Numbered from the stretch's first letter, positions 35,209-47,300 are shown. The stretch is 64,000 nt of DNA from Nissolia schottii (GCA_003254905.1 QANU01073784.1:26712-90711); one strand, 5' to 3'. A program made the numbers and translations. Notes: generated by a model not told the origin, from the letters alone.

Positions 35209-35550
35209 CTGCACGAACTGGTGTGTTTTTTCATGAAACAATGTGTTGTTTGGCATTTGGAAGCCATGCCAATGGTTCATGAAGAGGCACCTATGCCTAT
35301 ATAAGTGCCAAATTCATGCAAACCTATATAGAACTCCAGAACTCAATTCTTACTTTCATATTCACAAAGTTCTGACACAATTTCAATAGGAAATTAATTT
35401 CAATGGTTTTTCAATCCGAAACTTAAGAAAGCCTTTGAGCCTTAATTGTCATATTTGAAGTGCTTTCTATTCAGGAAAACTTCCAACCCTGAATTTAGGA
35501 TTGGCAAAGCCATTATATTACTTCTTCAACAATTGTGAATCAATTGTGGT

Positions 35551-35625
35551 ACCGTAGTGTTTGGTGTGGTTTTGTAAACACCGTAGTGTTCGGTGTAATT
35601 CTGATTATCACCGTAGTGTTCGGTG
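35551..35625. repeat. Three ACCGTAGTGTTCGGTG repeats in the LTR leader
   Basis: Copies at about 35551, 35580 and 35610 are spaced 29-30 bp, downstream of the LTR TATA box and therefore within the transcript. CACCG and CGGTG at the two ends can pair, giving three similar small hairpins in the RNA. Confidence 0.75.
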
Positions 35626-36539
35626 AGGGTATTGTGTAACCAGGGGAACGGGTTTGTTCTCTTGAAGTTGTCGGTGTAAGTGCCTCGGTTGTGAGGTTGT
35701 ACACAACACAAGATTACATAGTGGAAAATCCCTGAATCAGAACAGGGGGACTGGACGTAGCCTTCAGTGGTTTGAAGGTGAACCAGGATAAATCTTTCGG
35801 TATGATTTTCTCTATCCCTACACTCTTTTTTTACAACAATTTATCTTTCCGCTGCATTATCAATCTTAAGCATTTTAAGTATTGCTGGTTATTGGGTTCA
35901 AGTTTCATAATTAAGGTTTGAAACCATTTCCTTTTACAAAGAACCAAAATCAAGAAAAATCAAGTGAAACCTAATTCACCCCCCTCTTAGATTGTTATCT
36001 GAAGTTACAGACACTAAATATTTGTGTAGAAAATTTGATGGTTAGTGTTACCAAAATAGCTGGGATTTAGTCTTTAACTATTATTGAAGTGCTATGAATA
36101 GGGTTTAGAATTTATATAGATTATCCAATGTGTAAATTTTGGTATCTTAATAATGAAGAAAACTATAATTGATCAACTTCCATAGAAAATGAAATTTTTT
36201 GCAACTATATTCTAATGATGCTAGAGTAATTATTAATGCGATAAGTAGATATAAAAATCACTGAAAATATAAATGTTGACAATAGTTCCTTTTAATTATT
36301 GGGGATGATCATTCATTCATTCATTGTCTTAGATGTCATGGGTGAGATTGTTGGTAAAAAACCACCAAAACAATTGCTTACACAAAAAGGTGACACGAGT
36401 CAGCGGATGGTTATGTACATTGAACACTTAGAGTAAATTGTGTTTTAATAAATTTGTTGCAGAATTATTAAATTAAATATTCAAGGGATTCTATTCTTAA
36501 ATATTGCTCAATGTCTACCTATTTGAGTCACAACCATCT

Positions 36540-39004
36540 AAGTTGCACCCTATTTAGAGATTTAGTGGATCAGGTTCTTCCACTATTGGACGAGGAGCGT
36601 GTTGAACCTTTCATAGTCATACTCCAATTGTTCAAAGCTAACAAGTTCTTAGGTATTTCTTAAGATAAAATTATGACCTTTATGAAAAGGTTAATGACAT
36701 TTTACCAAAATAATTAGAACTGGTGTTATTAATAGTTTGCCTATCTGTATCAATTCATACAAGCAACTTGAAATACTCTATTGGCAAGCAAGGTCAACAT
36801 TCAAAGCAATTTCTTTTGCTTCAAAGATTAACATCAATCCAGAAACACAAGAGGCTATTGCATTTAGGAATAGATGAATGAGAAATTCATAGCAGTTACA
36901 GGAGCATGGAGTGATTTTAACTAAATGCTTCACACACTAATCATGATATATTATTATATTTGTGGCATAGATTGATACAATTATAACCATCAAGTTCACA
37001 AAGGATAAGTGAGATATCGTCTTAGACATATCACTCTGCTTTTGAAGAAATAAACAGCGGTTTAATTTTGGTTAAAATTGTGGAGTAGGTTAGTTCTGAA
37101 TATGTTACAACTCTGTAATTTCACTAAAAGAACTCAACCATGGAAGTTTTAAAAAGTTAGTTTAACCAACTAAGTGTTCAATAACCTACTATTTGTGGTC
37201 AACCTTTTTGATCATGTAGGAAGGAGTTTGTTGGGTTGTTAGTACAATCTTATCAGTTGATGCTGGTCAAGACGATTGATACTATCAATCATGTAGAAGG
37301 TGTCATAAAAAGGTTGATGAAGTGGGGACAAAATTCTTCTACAAAAAGTGTGACCATTTTGATCCAAATGCCTTACTCAGGTTATTTCAGTATCTTAAGC
37401 ATCCCTGAACCCTAAAAAAAACTAATTCATCAACTTTGGTTATATAAAGACTAAACAATGTATGGATCATTGAAATGTTTTCAGGTATAGGCTTCAAGTG
37501 ATGGTCTCTGATAGTACCGGAAGTATGACTTTGCTCATGTGGGACAAGGAGGCTTGAGAGTTGGTGGACAAAACTGCAGCTGAGGTCAAAACATCAATGG
37601 TGAGTATAATTGAAATTATAAGTGTCTATGTCTATATTCACCAAATGTTTGTGATAACAGATTCAATGAATTTAGTGTATAATCAAGAATAATCCACAGG
37701 GGAAGTATCTATGAATCAATAATCTTAATGAAAGGACAATAATAATACAATTTAAAATAGAATTACTAATTTTGATTAGCCAAAACTAATATATATTTTG
37801 GACATTGATTAATATAGTTTTTTGTTTATTGAGACAAAAACCATTATCAATTACACACATCTTAGTTGCCCACAAATACGGGGACATTTGTGAGTATAGT
37901 TACTTACATCATAGTGTCATGCCAAGAATTGTAAAATGGTCTCACTAGCTTAGGTTTAGAGTTTAGTTAAGGGACAAAAATTAACTATGCTCACAACTTA
38001 TTTAATTTTCTATGATCCTTGGTCTAAACCCAAAACAGAAATAGGAAATTTGGAGATGCATATTCCTCAACCTTAGATCCACAACTGCACATTAATGTGA
38101 GGGTTTCTTAAATATATACAAGCATGCTGATCAAATAGTGCCAATTCACAATTCTTGACCAAAAGAGGAGCCCAACAATAGGGGGACAAACGGAGTTTGT
38201 TATATGTATCTAACCCTATTTAGTAGCATCTCAAACCTTATTTTTTCAATCTAACTATATGAGGTTTAGAGTTTATGAAATGGAGTAAAAAAAACACTAT
38301 ACTCAGAACTCATATAATATTCTATGATCCTTGGTCTAAACCACTATAATTGTGATACTACGGATGCATATCCCTCAACCTTAGATGTACTATTGGACAA
38401 TAAGGTCTTTTTTAAGATCAACATCAAATCTTCAGTGCGTATATGAGATGGACTACATATACAACGTGCTGAAAATTTGTGAAGATGATCAATTGATTGT
38501 CAGTTACTCAACACAGATGCCGTCATATGATCTTGTTGTAAGTAGACAGCTCAAACCCTTAAGTATTTGGTATCCAATAAATACTCTCATTTTGCAATAA
38601 ACCAACTAATATGGTTTAGGTTACTCTCCCTATTGTTGATAGGGTTTTCACCAAAGTCCTAGTCTGGTTGATAGTGTGCATCTTGGTAGTGACGATTGCC
38701 ATCCAACTCACCAGCTCCAAAGCACAAGTCCACTGACTCTTCAAGCGGTGTGTGTGTGTATATATATATTAGTACTACTTAATAATCTAAAGAGTGCATA
38801 CGATTGCTAATGAATTTTGGTGAACCTAAATAGGACTCTGTTAAGGATTCTGAAACACTATTTTCGATGATTACTCCTGCTAAACGTAAGTCAATTAAGG
38901 TTGGAAAGGAAGCGTCAACTGATACTGAGCAGGATGATCCCATTTATATGTCAAGTACTAAAATCATCAAGAACAACATTAAGAAGAAGGGCAAAGCCAC
39001 ATAA
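36540..39004 (+). pseudogene. RPA70-like (replication protein A) pseudogene
   Basis: Scattered exons of a single-stranded-DNA-binding RPA large-subunit-like gene can be read in order. 36550-36660: DLVDQVLPLLDEERVEPF and VILQLFKANKF. 37250-37390: the zinc-ribbon-like CRRCHKKVDEVGTKFFYKKC. 37486-37600: YRLQVMVSDSTGSMTLLMWD, the C-terminal OB-fold hallmark. 38400-38530: KVFFKINIKSS. 38830-39004: a Lys-rich tail with TPAKRKS. In-frame stops occur (TGA for Trp in DD*YY, TGA after WDKEA) and the middle is badly decayed, so it is not functional. RPA-like genes of this kind are common plant pseudogenes and are also carried by plant Helitrons; no Helitron terminus was recognised here. Confidence 0.65.
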
Positions 39005-39800
39005 GCTAAGTATTTGTTTTGTTTGAAATGAATCAATGTAATGTCATATGTCTTTGAACTCTTTTGAGGATCTAGTGTTGTCAATGTTCTTTCCATAAGT
39101 ATCTAACGTACTGTACATGATAATCAAAACCCATTTTATCTAGTATGAATATTGGTAATTGACTTTCTATGAGAGTATTGCCTATATTCATGATAACTAA
39201 ATTTCACCAAATTATAAGTTTTGGTTTAATTGCTCATAATTGCAGTTAGAAATGATTATCTCAAGGAAAACCTTTATTAAAGGTTAATTTCATTATATAA
39301 GTGTGTGAAAATTGGTTGAACTTTTTTAAAAATAGTTACATGTTATAAAAAAAGAATATAAAAGGAGATTATGTGGACTAATATATACATGATGTGAATC
39401 TTTTAGATATTTTCTGACCCTATGAAGTAATCACATTTGTGTTTATTTTAAAATTGCAACATGAAGTTTGTGAGAATATTTACGCAAGTTATTTGACAAA
39501 AAAAAACACAATTTTTATAATCTAATATTAATCTACCTTGGTAATGTGACCATGTGGTTGCTCATGTCCATACACAGAATAAGTTAGCAAAATTATCTAT
39601 AAAATACCTTCAATTGATTGTTAGACTACTACTTATGAAAACAAATCGCTCAATTGTGGGACATGCTATTTTGCATGTTGCAAATATAATAATAAAATAA
39701 TAATAAACAATTGAAAAATTAATTTAACCTACCACATACAACTTTAAAAATTAAAAAATTAAATTTTAAATTTTAATAATCTAATTTAGGTGACACTGGA
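39005..39800. other. Intergenic, no feature seen
   Basis: AT-rich DNA between the RPA-like pseudogene and the LINE fragment. Confidence 0.5.
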
Positions 39801-40690
39801 ATGCAAACCCGGAATCTGGCTACCAAGAATGGTCAGCCTCCGGTGACAGGTCACCAACAAGGACCCACAGAAGGAGAATCAACAAAATTCGGTGCGTGGA
39901 CGGTAGCGCAAAAGAAAGGACAACCACGACGTGCTGTGATCAATGAGCAAAATGATCCCAACAAAACCAACACGCGCATGGAGGAGAAAGTGGGAAGCAC
40001 GCATTTTGACGTCCTCAACGGGCCTGAGACAAATGAGAATGTACAAGGTCACAATGCGCATCCCCAGCACGAGCCCACAAAACAGTTTCTATCGGGGAGC
40101 CCATTGCGGAAAGAGAAAAAAACAAATGAGCATGAACCATACGAATGAATCCAATGGGACAACTGTCATTCCTTTGATGTAAACAAAAGGGGCCCACACA
40201 GAAGATTATAACCAATACCGTAATGATTGACTCAAGTCCTTCCGAGGACATGGGTACGAGGTTTGCGCAAAACGAAGCAAATGAGGTCATCGGACAACGT
40301 GCACCCGAAGCATGGGCACTTGGCAAAAGGAGACTCATATGGGTTAGACTATCCAAGCCCAAACAGATGTGCTCCTGGGCCCATCAGCCCAGCGACATAA
40401 CAGTCAACAGTAAGGATGCCCCTGAAAACATGTTTGTGGCCTCCTCTTTAGGAGGGAATTGGGCCTAGATCAAATGCAGATGGCCTAATGGGCCACTCTC
40501 TACCCTTTCTCTAGAATTGCTTATTGGTCCTCAATGACTAGTTTTATTGCTTTACTGATTATTATATATTGAAATTGTAGAGGGACTGCTGGAAAGGATT
40601 TCAGTAGAGCCTTGAGGATTCACAAGCCCCACTTGGCAGCTCTCCAAGAAACCAAATGCAGCAGGGCCAGAGCTAATGATACGATACATG
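39801..40690 (+). mobile_element. L1-type LINE fragment (ORF1 end and ORF2 start)
   Basis: Frame 39801-40148 contains FGAWTVAQKKGQPRR and THFDVLNG, the C-terminal part of plant LINE ORF1 (family form FGPWM(V/L)xQ+KRR ... RFxxL). A shifted continuation lies at 40223-40468. From about 40575 the start of ORF2 is readable: NCRGTAGKDFSRALRIHKP, then LAALQETKCSRA, the first motifs of the apurinic-like endonuclease. The copy stops near 40690, and reverse transcriptase and the 3' tail are absent. 3' loss is unlike ordinary LINE 5' truncation and implies a later deletion or break. Confidence 0.7.
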
Positions 40691-41444
40691 AAAAGGTTAA
40701 TGGAGAGCGATCTATTTATAGAGGATGAGTTTTAAGTGAGTGAAAAATTCACACTTATGATATTGCAGTTGGTAAAATGGTAATAACTTTGAATACAAAT
40801 ATCGAACTGAGGTGATTCAAATCTTCAATTAAATATAAGAGATAAATTTACAACTTTGTAGTTGAAACTAAATCGAGATGCAACCTCTATCTTGGGTCAA
40901 AATCCGTGACAAAATTAACTTTAAAACATCATAAGCAAATCTTGAACCAAATCTTTCCGGACTTGTCTTCGAATTTCTATTTTATGATTTAAATCTTCTA
41001 TGCAAATCTCTTCTTCAATTTTATCAAATCTTCTTCTAATCTTCCTTAAATCTTCATTGATCCTTTTGACAATTTATTTTTCTACAATAAAAAAAACTAA
41101 AAAGAAACAAAAAAAATCTAAAAATCGATTCCTAAGATTAAAAATGATGTCTTAAATTACATTTTTTTCAATTTCTCACAAAAAGAGGATAATGTGCAAA
41201 ACATATTACTTAAGTATTAATTAACATTGCACATTTTTATGCTGCAATGTTCAATTATGAAATAATGAAATGGGGTATAAAACCCCTATCACATAGCAAC
41301 AACATTATCGAACCAAGCCTAAAATGTGAGGCTTGAATTCTTGTTTATGGTTTACAAATTGGGAGCAAGGTTTTCTAGTATATGGAAATGGGCAAACAAA
41401 ATCTCTAGGGGGAAATGAAAGTGAAAAAATTTTAAAATTTTTTT
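40691..41444. other. Intergenic, no feature firmly supported
   Basis: A TATA-like CTATTTATAGAGG at about 40711 could belong to a decayed LTR; the rest is AT-rich with repeated 'aaatctt' motifs (40915-41060). No ends were found. Confidence 0.35.
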
Positions 41445-43058
41445 GGGTTAAATAAGTTTTTAATCCCTAATAAATAAATAAATAGTTTGGTTTTAGACTG
41501 TAATAATTTTTTTCTATTTTATTCCCGAATATTTTTTTTTGTTTTTCGTCCCTGTTGCCAACTTAGTCCGTTAACTGCTAACGTGACCGACAGAAGTCAA
41601 AACAACCCTACTTATATGGTACCTCATTTATCCACGTGACATAAAAAAATTTTAAATAAATTTTTAGTCCTTAATAAATAAATAAAAATTGTTTTAGTCC
41701 CTAATAAATAAAAAATTTTGGTTTAAGCCCTTAATAAAAAAAATTGGTTTCAGTTCCTAATAAATTTTTACTTTTATTTTTTTTGCCTCTATCATTATCT
41801 TGATCAATTAAACCTAAAGATATTAATCACCTCATTCTCTCCCGTCTCCCCTTATCTCAATCACTACCTTCTCTATCACACGACCACTGCTTATCGCCTC
41901 TCATATATCACCATAGTTCTATCCTTCGACCACCACACCACCAACCACAACTCCTTGCAAAAAAAAAAATTATGTTGTCGAGGCAAAAATCACAAATGAC
42001 GTGTCCTCCTTAAGGACATCTTTGGGGAGGCAAGGCAAGGGATAATGAGTTGTAGCGGCACCTCCATCACTTCTTAACTTCTAAGGGCCATTATCGTTCA
42101 TCCCTTATCAAACTATCGTCAATCCTCAAATCTTTGAGGAACCACATCATCATTGTTCCGGTTAGGACCTTGACATCAACCCCATGAGTCACTTTCTTAA
42201 CCATGAGTCACACAGTCTCATCCTTAACATCGCTCAAACCACTACTAAGAATGGTGGTAGTGACACAATGGTTTTGTCCTTGGCTTTCTAGATTTTGTTA
42301 TGGCTTTGTGGTGAGTTTTATTTTGGTTGTTATTTTTGTGATTTTGTCTTAGAATGTGAAGGTTTTGGCTATAAGGTTTGGGAATTTCGATGGTTGGAAG
42401 AGATGATGGTAGAGATTAAATGGTGGAGGTTGTAGGTGGGGGTGAGTGAAGGTGGGGGTACTATGTTGGTGGTGGGGACAATGGAGGGGAAAGGGAAAAG
42501 GAGAAAGCGTTGGTGCAGTGATATTGGGTATTGAGTCTAGTGGTAGTGAGGACAACTGCTGGTGGTGGTGGTAAGGGGGGGATGGGAAAGATGAAGATAA
42601 AGCATGGTAAAATGAGTCTTTGAGTTAATGAAATGAGTTGGTATTAGACGAACACGTGTAATGTTTATGGGTTTCTTGTGAGTTTGAGTTATGTGACACG
42701 TGCAATTCACATGACACTAGCCACATAACAATTAGCCATCCAAGCTAATAGTAGGCAAAATATAGATAAGAAATTATTAGTGGTTAAAACCAAAATTTTT
42801 TATTTATTAGAGATTAAAACCAAAATTTATGATTTATTAAGTACTAAAAACTTATTTAAATTTTTTTATGCCAAGTGGATAAGTGAGGTGCTACATAAGT
42901 AGAGTTGACTTTAATTTCCCTATGTTACGTCAACAATTAATGAATTAAGCTAATGGTAGGGATGAAAAAAAAATTATTAGGAATTGAAACAAAAAAAATA
43001 TCTATTAAGGATTAAAACTAAAATTTATAATTTATTTGAAATTAAAACTTCTTTAACC
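41445..43058. mobile_element. Non-autonomous MULE-like element with long inverted arms, 1.6 kb
   Basis: The left arm (41445-about 41740) and the reverse complement of the right arm (about 42780-43058) match over nearly 300 bp. Shared motifs include GGTTAAA.AAGTTTT, 'tacttat.t.g.acctca.ttatccac', 'cataaaaaaattt' and repeated 'cctaataaataa'. The arms enclose about 1 kb of unrelated sequence (41740-42780) with pyrimidine-rich and GGTGG-rich parts but no recognisable protein. Long arms point to a Mutator-like (Pack-MULE style) element; the usual 9-bp duplication was not readable in the T-rich flanks. Confidence 0.65.
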
Positions 43059-43503
43059 TTTTTATTTTATACAAAGTGTGTCTAGGATACTAATATTGGA
43101 ATTAATTTGATTCATAAATCACAATTATTAAATATTATTGTATTTGATTTAAAAAATAATATTTATTTACAAATTGCATAGGATTTGATTCATTTAATTT
43201 TGAATCTTATCAAATTTAATAGAATTTAATGGAAATTGATTTGATTTTAAGTTCAATAAACATCATCGCATCAAAGCAAAAATAATCACCAGCTCAGGGC
43301 TACGGTAAGAAAAGATGAATAGCATGTTGTTTGATCATACGTCTTAGGCGTGCATTTAGTCTGTGTTTTTTTGTTTTCTTATGTTCACTTACCAAAGAAA
43401 AAGACAAAAAATAATCACAAAGTAGTTCATTCCAAATTCATCAAAAAGAACCCTAAACTATTGGCGCTGACCCTTGTCCACAAAGAACCCTTTTTCGTCA
43501 ACC
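43059..43503. other. Upstream region of the F-box gene
   Basis: AT-rich DNA. 43135-43270 weakly resembles 32530-32700 ('tttacaaatt', 'tttgattcatttaattttgaa', 'gaattgatttgatttt'). No firm TATA box. Confidence 0.4.
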
Positions 43504-45936
43504 ATGTCCACGTCAACTCGCAAATTTGGAGCAGACAACGGCGACGTTGATTCGATCAGCGATCTCCCAGACGAGCTTCTTTGCTACATCCTCTCATTTC
43601 TTCCGACAAAGCAATCCGTTCTCACAAGCATTCTGTCAAACAGGTGGAGGCCATTGTGGACCTGTGTCCCCGTTCTCTACTTCGACCGCAACGAGCACTT
43701 CCCGCATGCCAAAGACTCCGATTTCGTTAATTTTGTGAAGTCGGTTATGAGCCTCCGTGGTGCTGCCAAAGTGCCCATAACAGATTTCTGCCTTTTGTGC
43801 GGTGATGATGACTTGGATTGCGACCAAAGTTGCATCAATGATTGGGTTGCTGCAGCAGCCTCCAATGGTGTCGAGACTCTCGCGCTTCAACTGCCCAAAA
43901 ATCTCATGTTGCCTGCTTGTGTCCTCAGCTGCACAACTTTGGTGGCTTTGAACATCAACCTGTTGTGGCATGGTGATGATATTTCGGGTCTTCGTCTTCC
44001 CTCGTTGAGGATCTTGGAAATTAGATATCATAGGTCTCATGTTTATGATTGTTTTCATGTATCCAACCTTCTATCCATCTGTCCATCCCTGAAACATTTT
44101 CGCCTGCGTGCAGTGCTCGTGGCTAATAGTTCCATTTCTGAATACCTACAACAATCTCAGATAAACCTGTGTAAGATGAGATCGGTTACACTTGCTGTTA
44201 GTTGTCATCACTGGAATCGGTCTAATGTCAATGAGTGGATATGCTACATTTTGAAGAAGCTACACAATGTGAAACATATGGTCGTGTCTTCGGCAATAAT
44301 GCAGGTATGATACTTCCTACTAGGCTACTACCATACAAATATATGCATTTTGATAACATGAGTTGCAGGTAGATTATTAGGTAGAGGTAGGGGGAGACGT
44401 AGAAAGATTATAGATGAAATTATTGGAAGAGATTTAGAGGTTAATGGTTTGAATGAAAATATTGTTCTTGACCGGACACTATATTGTCATCTAGAAGTTG
44501 GTTGATCCGTGTACCCGACCTCACATAGTGGAATAAAGATTACTTGTTAATATTAGGGATGGCAGTGGGTACCAATATGGTCCCTGCCCCTGTCCTCGTT
44601 CCCATTTAGAATTTTTCCCCCATTACCTGCTGCCCCTTCCCGTCATAGGTCTCGATTACCCATTACCCGAAGGGATTCAAATCCCTGTGGATATATGCGC
44701 ACACACAAAAAAAAAAAAAAACTTCAAAAAAATCATAGAAAATCACTACTAACAACTAATAAAATTCATAATAAAAATCCAATAATGTTTTTTCATAATT
44801 ATTTTCAATGACAGGTGAGGCGTGAGGCAATAACATGATCAAAAGAACAATATAACAAAATCAATACTAATTTGTGACATCAGACCCATAAAGACCAACG
44901 TATAGTAATATAACTTGGAATTTGGAACATATAAGCAGACAACAATAAGCTTTTGGGCACTCCAGCCTAATAATCAAATAGGCTAAATGAGACAATGATT
45001 CACAACTTCTGAGATATTGCTACTTGTCAAGGATATTTAAGTAATTTAAGATATTAGTGGGAATTTAACGGGTACCTCATCCCCGTTCCCACCCCATTTA
45101 GCTAGGTTGTACCCATCCCCGTCTTGGGTAATTTCTGCAGGTACCTGTCTATATGGGTTTTCTTGTCATCCTTGTTGTTGAGTGAGGGTAAAAAATCTAT
45201 CATTATGTTGTGTATGCTAAAGTGGTAAGGACTGTGAGGTAGCCATTGATTATTTTATGTTTACCACTTATGTAAAATCTAAGCGTGGATATAGTTCACC
45301 CATTGTGACCATTTTATCTGTCAATTAAACCTTAAAACTACCATTGATACAATGTGTGTCATACTGCTATTTGTTTTAACTCGTGTCATACTGCTATTTG
45401 TTTTAACTCTCAAGGTATGCTTAATCTTCCTTTTGCAGTCACTGGTCAGTGCTTCTGTCAATGAAATTCCAATATTCAAAAAGTTAACTCGCTTGCAGCT
45501 GATGATCCAGGATGCATTTCCTTGGGCTTCCATAACAAGCTTGCTACAAAACTGTCAACTAAAAGTTCTTAACATTTATCAGGTTTAGCGAGCGTTCAAT
45601 TCTGGTCTATCTTCTTGGGCTCTGGTTTTTATTAATAGATTTGTGTTATGTAATTTCCAGGTGACTGATAATGTTGGAGAGGAGCCAAGCTCGACGCATC
45701 CACATCGTGTTCCAACTTGTGTTTCTTTGTGCCTTAGTGAAGTGAAATTTATAAACTACCATGGGACTGAGAGTGAGCTAGATGTTGTAAAATATTTTTT
45801 GGAGAATGCCAAGATCTTAAAGACCGTGAGAATACACAGTGCCGAGACTTTGAGTGCAGAGGCAAAACACCAAAGCCTCAAAAACTTATCTGCTTGCCCA
45901 AGGTGCTCTAAGAGGTGTCAACTTTTGTTTGACTGA
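43504..45936 (+). CDS. F-box/FBD protein, three exons
   Basis: A substrate-receptor subunit for SCF-type E3 ubiquitin ligases; the target is unknown. Exons: 43504-44304, 45439-45582 and 45661-45936, all with GT-AG borders and phase 0, giving 406 aa. Residues about 17-60 are the F-box (ISDLPDELLCYILSFLPTK, then SNRWRPLW). Residues 70-310 are irregular leucine-rich segments, including the usual LPSLRILEI and CPSLKHFRL. Residues about 330-375 form an FBD-like C-terminus (LSEVKFINYHGTESELDVVK, then FLENAKILK). The start is the ATG in ACCATGTCC; the same context is seen in both decayed paralogues. Length and three-exon layout are usual for the plant F-box/FBD/LRR family. Intron 1 (1134 bp) holds a LINE remnant and a hAT element. 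The 3' flank is homologous to that of the pseudogene at 53620, showing local duplication. No disabling change is seen. Confidence 0.9.
44345..44545 (+). mobile_element. RTE-type LINE 3' end in F-box intron 1
   Basis: The frame reads GRGRGRRRKIIDEIIGRDLE, then NGLNENIVLDRTLY and a stop, like the C-terminal tail of plant RTE-type LINEs (GRGRPKKT...RDL...GL.E....DR..W). It is followed by 'tgtacccgacctcacatagtgg', matching the usual 3' UTR start of that family. It is a short, decayed 3' fragment. Confidence 0.55.
44554..45172. mobile_element. hAT-like element in F-box intron 1, about 0.6 kb
   Basis: The left end TAGGGATGGCAGTGGGTACC and the right end GGGTTTTCTTGTCATCC are roughly inverted. Both subterminal regions carry 'cccgttcccaccccattta'-like runs (44593-44615 and 45080-45105) in opposite sense. 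No transposase and no clean 8-bp duplication. It lies nine bases beyond the LINE remnant. Confidence 0.5.
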
Positions 45937-46624
45937 AGGACAATTATGCCGAACTCTACTGGATAGACTTCAAGATTGCTATGAGAAACTTTGGTTCACA
46001 ATTTAGAGTGAGCATGCCTCACTCTTTCTATGTAACTCTCTCCCTTGTCCGAAAATTTTAAACACATCTATGAATAGAAATACCTTTAATATGTTAGATG
46101 CTGCATATTTTTATTAGATATGTTATGAGGGATTCTACATCCTAGGCTTCCGGCGTGCCTTCTTATTGACTGAAATTAACATAGACCAAAGAAAGGAAAA
46201 GTGGTTTTTTTTAAATATATATTTTTTTGGTAATATTGACTATTGAGGAGTAACCTAATTAAGACAATATCTCACCTGTATAGCGTGGAAGAATAATCAG
46301 GTTTCGAGGGGAGCAAGAAGTCTGAATTTCACTTCATGTATTATAATATGAAGATCAGAAAAACTATGCAATAAAAATTAGTTCTGGTGTTAAGTAAAGA
46401 CTTATATAAAAGGTCTATTTCCTGTTATCCCATCTCAATTTTCTCACCATATCATACTCAATTGCACTAGCAGATTTTGCATTTGTTCTTCCAATTTTGC
46501 TTGTCTTATTTGTATTTGCATTGTTTTTCAAATCATGATCATGATATAAACAATTTCAAATCACGATCTAGAGCCTGTCTATGATGTGTTTCCATTGACA
46601 TGAAGGCTATACATATTGTTTGAC
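45937..46624. other. F-box gene 3' flank
   Basis: The first 100 bp ('gaaactttggttcacaatttagagtgagcatgcctc') are shared with the flank of the pseudogene near 54755. The remainder is AT-rich without features. Confidence 0.5.
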
Positions 46625-47300
46625 ACTCACGGTTCATGTGTTTCAAGCAGGGAGGTATAGAGAGGAGCAATTTGTGCTTGTTAGCTGCTCCAAGTTAGAA
46701 AGTCAACCATTCCTTTATCAATCTCCTATTACCTTATTTCTTTTAGTTGTGACGGTGTAAAATCCAAACTATAAGCTAGAACTCAAGTACTCAACAACTT
46801 CCTTTACTATTTTATTACTATGATTTATTTCTTGTTATTCTATATTTCAATTTATCCATTTCGTTTTACTTCTATGGGAAAATTACATGTCATGTTTGAA
46901 GTGGCTGAACAGAAAGTTTTAGTGACAGGGTCATGTGAACCAATGAACCTATGGCTGTGATGATATGTTTGTATATAGTGTAAAACGCTTTTTTCGTCCC
47001 CTATTAACACTCAAATAATTATTTTGTACTTTAAAAAATGTTTAATTTGATTATCTATTTATTTTAATGAGTTAGTTTGGTTTATTTTTTATTTTTTTAA
47101 TATTTAACTACATTTGAATATCAACATTATCCACATTTAAAAAGTGCAGTTAAATGTAAAAAACAAAATTAAATTGAATAATTTTAACAAATAAAAGATC
47201 AAATTAAACTTTTCTAAATATATGAGTGAAAGTGATTATGTAGATATAAGTAGGAGAACAAAAATGGATTTTACCCTTCTCTCTATGAATGATAGTGGAT
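46625..47300 (+). repeat. Dispersed repeat, copy B, with a 0.3-kb insertion
   Basis: Homologous to 30915-31300 in the same orientation. At about 46975-47272 it is interrupted by roughly 300 bp, beginning 'gtgtaaaacgcttttttcgtcccc' and ending 'gaacaaaaatggattttac', which has weak inverted-end similarity (GTAAAA.C...TTTTT.GTCCC). After it, homology resumes at 'tctctatgaatgata', matching 31242. Confidence 0.65.

Larger units (their letters stand above)
34530..35990 (+). mobile_element. Sirevirus (copia) 3' end: multiple polypurine tracts plus LTR
   Basis: Four purine tracts of AGGGGGAG type lie at about 34548, 34598, 34646 and 34702, the multiple-PPT arrangement described for Sireviruses. The LTR starts TGTGAAGAAG at 34712, directly after the last tract. 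It carries six GTAATCGATTAC-like palindromes (35033-35208), a TATA box (CTATATAAG, about 35298) and three downstream copies of ACCGTAGTGTTCGGTG (35551-35625). It ends near 35990 after a C-rich run. No pol frame or second LTR is present in the window, so it is a truncated element. Confidence 0.7.
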
